A stretch of DNA of 28,234 nucleotides, from positions 1 to 28,234 of IMG/VR virus record IMGVR_UViG_3300037840_000442; one strand, written 5' to 3'. The notes below the pieces were generated by a model. That model saw nothing but the letters and a program-made list of their open reading frames with translations, made no database searches and was not told the origin of the DNA. Positions 25,486 through 28,234 of this stretch are shown in pieces. Position 1 is the first letter of the stretch. Every line of letters begins with the position of its first letter. The DNA comes from a virus. The position numbers and the translations under genes were made by a program.

Positions 25486-28197
25486 GTGGCAACCGTCCTC
25501 ACCGAGTCTTCTGCTCCGGAAGAGCTGGCCCGTTTCTCGTTCCCCATCCTGAAGTGGGACCAGGACGAAGACGGTGACCTGGTCGTCAAGGGCATCGCCA
25601 CGGACGGCACGGTAGACAGCGACTCCCAGATCGTGGACCCGGAGTGGAGCGCCAAGGCGCTCTCGGACTGGATTGCCACCGGAGGGAACGTCCGGCAGAG
25701 TCACGACCCGCACCGTCCTGTCGGCAAGGGACTGCGGATTGACGTGAACCGCGACAACTCCGGGAAGCACTGGGTGACCTCCGTCATCGTGGATCCCGTA
25801 GCCCAGCGGCTGGTCAAGAAGGGCGTGCTCACCGCCTACTCCGTCGGCATCTCCCGCCCGGTCATCAAGCATGATCTTTCCGGGAAGGCTCGCGGTGGCA
25901 TCATCGTCGGCGGCGAGCTGGCCGAGCTGTCCATTGTCGACCGCCCGAGCAACAAGTCCTCGTACCTGGAACTGGCCAAGTCTGCCGCCAACGGCGAGTG
26001 TGAGTTCGTCGGCAAGGTTGTCACCGGCACCGACGCCGAGAAGGCGCTGAGCGAGGCTCCTAAGGATATCTCGTCTTTTGCCGCCGACGATGAACTGTTC
26101 TCCTTTACCCCGAAGGACATGGCTCGCGTCATTAAGGAGAAGATCATCCAGCGGCATTACCGCGAGCTGGCCTCGGATGCGGCCTCCGGGTATGACCCGT
26201 ACCGTTACTCGGCTGTCGGCAAGCGTGACTTCGACCGGGGTGTCGGCGGCGGAGTAGATCGCGACCAGCTTTCCGATTCGGATTTCGCCGGGCCGCACCG
26301 CAGTTTCCCGGTCGTGAACCAGTCGGATGTTTCCGACGCCCTCGGACTGGCCGGGCATGCCGCCAACCCGGATGAGGTTCGCGCCAACATCAAGGCTATC
26401 GCCCGGAGGAAGGGGCTCAGTGTTCCTGACGACGCCAAGGAAGATACGCCGGACCTGGTAAAGGACCCGGGGAATGTCCCGGCCGGGACTGAGGGAGATG
26501 CTGCCAGCGCCACTCCCGGACGCGAGCTTCCTGATCCGCAGAACCTGGATGCTGACGGTGACACTGACGGTGACGGGGTAGTTGACTGCATTCCCAAGGC
26601 GGACACGCCTAAGCCGAAGAAGGGCAAGAAGGGCGGCAAGAAGGGCGGCAAGCTGCCGCCCTGGCTGAACCAGCCGGCCGAGAAGTTCACGGACCCGAAG
26701 TCGGCCAGCGGTGCCGAGGAAGCGGCCGACATGGACTCAGCTCCTTTGCCGGGAATGCTGGAATCCCCGGCTAAGGACTTCATGAAGGCAGCCGAGTCGG
26801 TGGCCTTGCGGTACAAGACCGTGGGCATCGACTTCGACCTGGGCGTCCTGCACGACCTGACCTGCCCGGCCTTCTCCCCGGAGGAGGTGGCGAAATTCCA
26901 CCCGCACGCTACCCTCCCGTCGGTCATCGACGTGGACATGTGGCAGCGCAAGGCGCTGACGGCAGCCGTCGGCCGGTCCATTGACGAGGCCATCCAGGCT
27001 CAGCAGGCCTGGCAGGCCGCAGCCTGCCTGAAGGCGGCCGACCAGGCCGACCTGGCTGCCTACCGGGCCGGGCTGCACAAGGCGTTCCGGGATGCGAACC
27101 CCGGGCCGACCAGCTTCCCGTCCCCGGGCACGCTGTCCCCGAAGCAGTTCAACCGCCCGTGCCTGACGGACGGGCATGCTCAGGACTCCCCGGGCTACGG
27201 TCCTCCCAATTCGGCTCCCAGTGTCGCGTCCACCGCGCCGAACGCGCATAGCTTCAACCGGCCGCCGCTGTCCTCGGGCCAGCAGAGCCCTTCTCCGAGT
27301 TTCATGAAGGCCGATTACCCGTATCCGGAGCGCCAGGGTGTTCCCACCCGCGTGGATTACCCGGAAATCGAGCGGGAAAAGGCCCGCCAGGCCCTGTCTG
27401 CGCTGCACGATCACATCAATCACATGTTCCCCTCATCCTGCCCGATGCTGGACCAGGATCCCTACCGGGTTGAGCAGCCGATCCCGGCGCCGGCCGCTGT
27501 TGGCCTGGCCAAGAGCGAGCCGGACGAAGTTGTCCTCGGGGACGTCTACAAGTACATCGCCAAGCTGGAGAAGCGGGTCCGGGCGGGCCTGATCACCGAG
27601 GCGCAGGCCCGGGACAAGCTGTCCAAGAGGACGGCGCGCAAGTACGCGGAATCCCTGTCCGAGCAGGTGAGCAAGGGCCTCACCTCCAAGAGCGAGATCT
27701 TGCGGGCACTCGGCATCGCCGAGCCCGAGGTAGTCAAGGCAGAGTTTGCCGCGCCTTTCGCCAGGATCATTCCTGCCGGTTCCGAGGACGGGCAGGCCGT
27801 CACCAAGGGGTTCAGCCCAGAGGTGATGAAGACGATGATGTCGGAGATTCTCCAGCCTTTCCAGGAGAAGATCACGGCGCAGGAGAACATGATTACCGAA
27901 AGCCAGCGGAATGCGGAGGCTCTGCAGCGGCTGGTCGCCGAGCAGCAGAACCACCTCAGCGAGTACGACCGGCGCTGGGAGGCGCTGGCGAACAGCGCCG
28001 ATCCTTCCACCGCCCCGTTTGCTGCGCTGGCACTCCGGAAGGCGGCCCCGGCGGGTGCTGCCAAGTCCGATACCTCTGAGCGGGCTCAGGGAATGATTGT
28101 ACACCAGCTTGAGCGGATGTCGCGCCTGAGTGAGAATCCCGTGGAACGGGAAGCTGCTTATGCCGCCCTCAAGAAGATCCAGAATCCTCTTCAGTAA
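25486..28197 (+). CDS. Prohead protease (XkdF/S78-like) with long scaffold-like tail
   Basis: Residues 1-160 match phage prohead proteases: H73 in RQSHDP, S119 in LTAYSVGI and the acidic segment ELAELSIVDRPSN. The remaining 740 residues include ALGLAGHAANPDEVRANIKA, an acidic Asp/Gly repeat (DADGDTDGDG), a Lys/Gly stretch (KKGKKGGKKGG), Pro-rich linkers and a C-terminal coiled coil (about 780-860). Such a fusion fits a protease joined to a head scaffold that is cut during maturation. GTG at 25486 follows GGGAGATAT. Well over twice the length of usual relatives. Confidence 0.85.
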   Translation: MATVLTESSAPEELARFSFPILKWDQDEDGDLVVKGIATDGTVDSDSQIVDPEWSAKALSDWIATGGNVRQSHDPHRPVGKGLRIDVNRDNSGKHWVTSVIVDPVAQRLVKKGVLTAYSVGISRPVIKHDLSGKARGGIIVGGELAELSIVDRPSNKSSYLELAKSAANGECEFVGKVVTGTDAEKALSEAPKDISSFAADDELFSFTPKDMARVIKEKIIQRHYRELASDAASGYDPYRYSAVGKRDFDRGVGGGVDRDQLSDSDFAGPHRSFPVVNQSDVSDALGLAGHAANPDEVRANIKAIARRKGLSVPDDAKEDTPDLVKDPGNVPAGTEGDAASATPGRELPDPQNLDADGDTDGDGVVDCIPKADTPKPKKGKKGGKKGGKLPPWLNQPAEKFTDPKSASGAEEAADMDSAPLPGMLESPAKDFMKAAESVALRYKTVGIDFDLGVLHDLTCPAFSPEEVAKFHPHATLPSVIDVDMWQRKALTAAVGRSIDEAIQAQQAWQAAACLKAADQADLAAYRAGLHKAFRDANPGPTSFPSPGTLSPKQFNRPCLTDGHAQDSPGYGPPNSAPSVASTAPNAHSFNRPPLSSGQQSPSPSFMKADYPYPERQGVPTRVDYPEIEREKARQALSALHDHINHMFPSSCPMLDQDPYRVEQPIPAPAAVGLAKSEPDEVVLGDVYKYIAKLEKRVRAGLITEAQARDKLSKRTARKYAESLSEQVSKGLTSKSEILRALGIAEPEVVKAEFAAPFARIIPAGSEDGQAVTKGFSPEVMKTMMSEILQPFQEKITAQENMITESQRNAEALQRLVAEQQNHLSEYDRRWEALANSADPSTAPFAALALRKAAPAGAAKSDTSERAQGMIVHQLERMSRLSENPVEREAAYAALKKIQNPLQ

Positions 28198-28221
28198 GCA
28201 GCTTTCTCTTCAAGGAGATGT

Positions 28222-28234
28222 GTGGCAGATATTC
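28222..28234 (+). CDS. Start of the next gene, probably major capsid protein (partial)
   Basis: AAGGAG (28212-28217) precedes GTG at 28222, giving MADI and then the window ends. Position after the protease/scaffold gene makes the major capsid protein most likely, but no sequence supports it. Confidence 0.4.

Noticed and set aside
1-28234. tRNA, rRNA, CRISPR arrays, insertion sequences, integrase or attachment sites
   Set aside because: No cloverleaf-like gene, repeat-spacer pattern, transposase or recombinase sequence was seen; repeats here are short tandem duplications.

Overview
The window looks like the packaging and head region of a tailed bacteriophage, or a prophage, of a high-G+C actinobacterium, probably Streptomyces-like. 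The reasons are a G+C content of about two thirds by eye, very frequent GTG starts, dense gene packing with ATGA/GTGA stop-start overlaps, and an ordered set of head genes: TerL, structural proteins, portal, MuF and prohead protease. There is no integrase, tRNA, rRNA or CRISPR array, so free phage and prophage cannot be told apart. The last bases are probably the start of the major capsid gene.

Layout. Positions 1-499 hold no convincing gene but carry several inverted repeats, short direct repeats and two tandem DnaA-box-like sites. From 500 to about 10150, plus-strand operons of small genes alternate with five short minus-strand islands (805-1681, 5436-5703, 6254-6655, 8317-8709, 9563-10148). 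This part includes a calcineurin-like phosphoesterase, an HNH nuclease-like protein, DUF6197-, DUF1707- and DUF2283-like proteins, several small membrane proteins and many Cys-rich mini-proteins. Several divergent starts have a TAnnnT -10 box 6-7 bases before the start codon, which predicts leaderless mRNA. A secreted lysozyme-like gene at 8902-9510 has its own promoter, a structured leader and a strong bidirectional terminator, so it behaves like a moron.

From 10175 to the end all genes point rightward. TerL carries a C-terminal zinc-ribbon tail. Seven small genes follow, then structural proteins (13239-18331) that include two paralogues and a 727-residue protein built on a striking 18-residue repeat. 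Next come a zinc-ribbon mini-protein and a retropepsin-like aspartic protease. The 1664-residue portal polyprotein is interrupted by an intein with an XRE-like helix-turn-helix and continues into MuF, NUDIX and zinc-finger domains. It is followed by a ParB/sulfiredoxin-fold protein, a DUF6131-like membrane peptide and a 903-residue prohead protease with a long tail that may act as scaffold.

Working together, TerL (perhaps with the HNH protein) would cut and pump DNA through the portal. The protease/scaffold polypeptide, and possibly the aspartic protease, would shape and mature the head. The repeat protein and its neighbours are probably virion surface or tail components. The most novel points are the portal-intein-MuF-NUDIX polyprotein, the aspartic protease in the head cassette, the 18-residue repeat protein, recurring short tandem duplications at gene ends, and a structural gene with no normal start codon.
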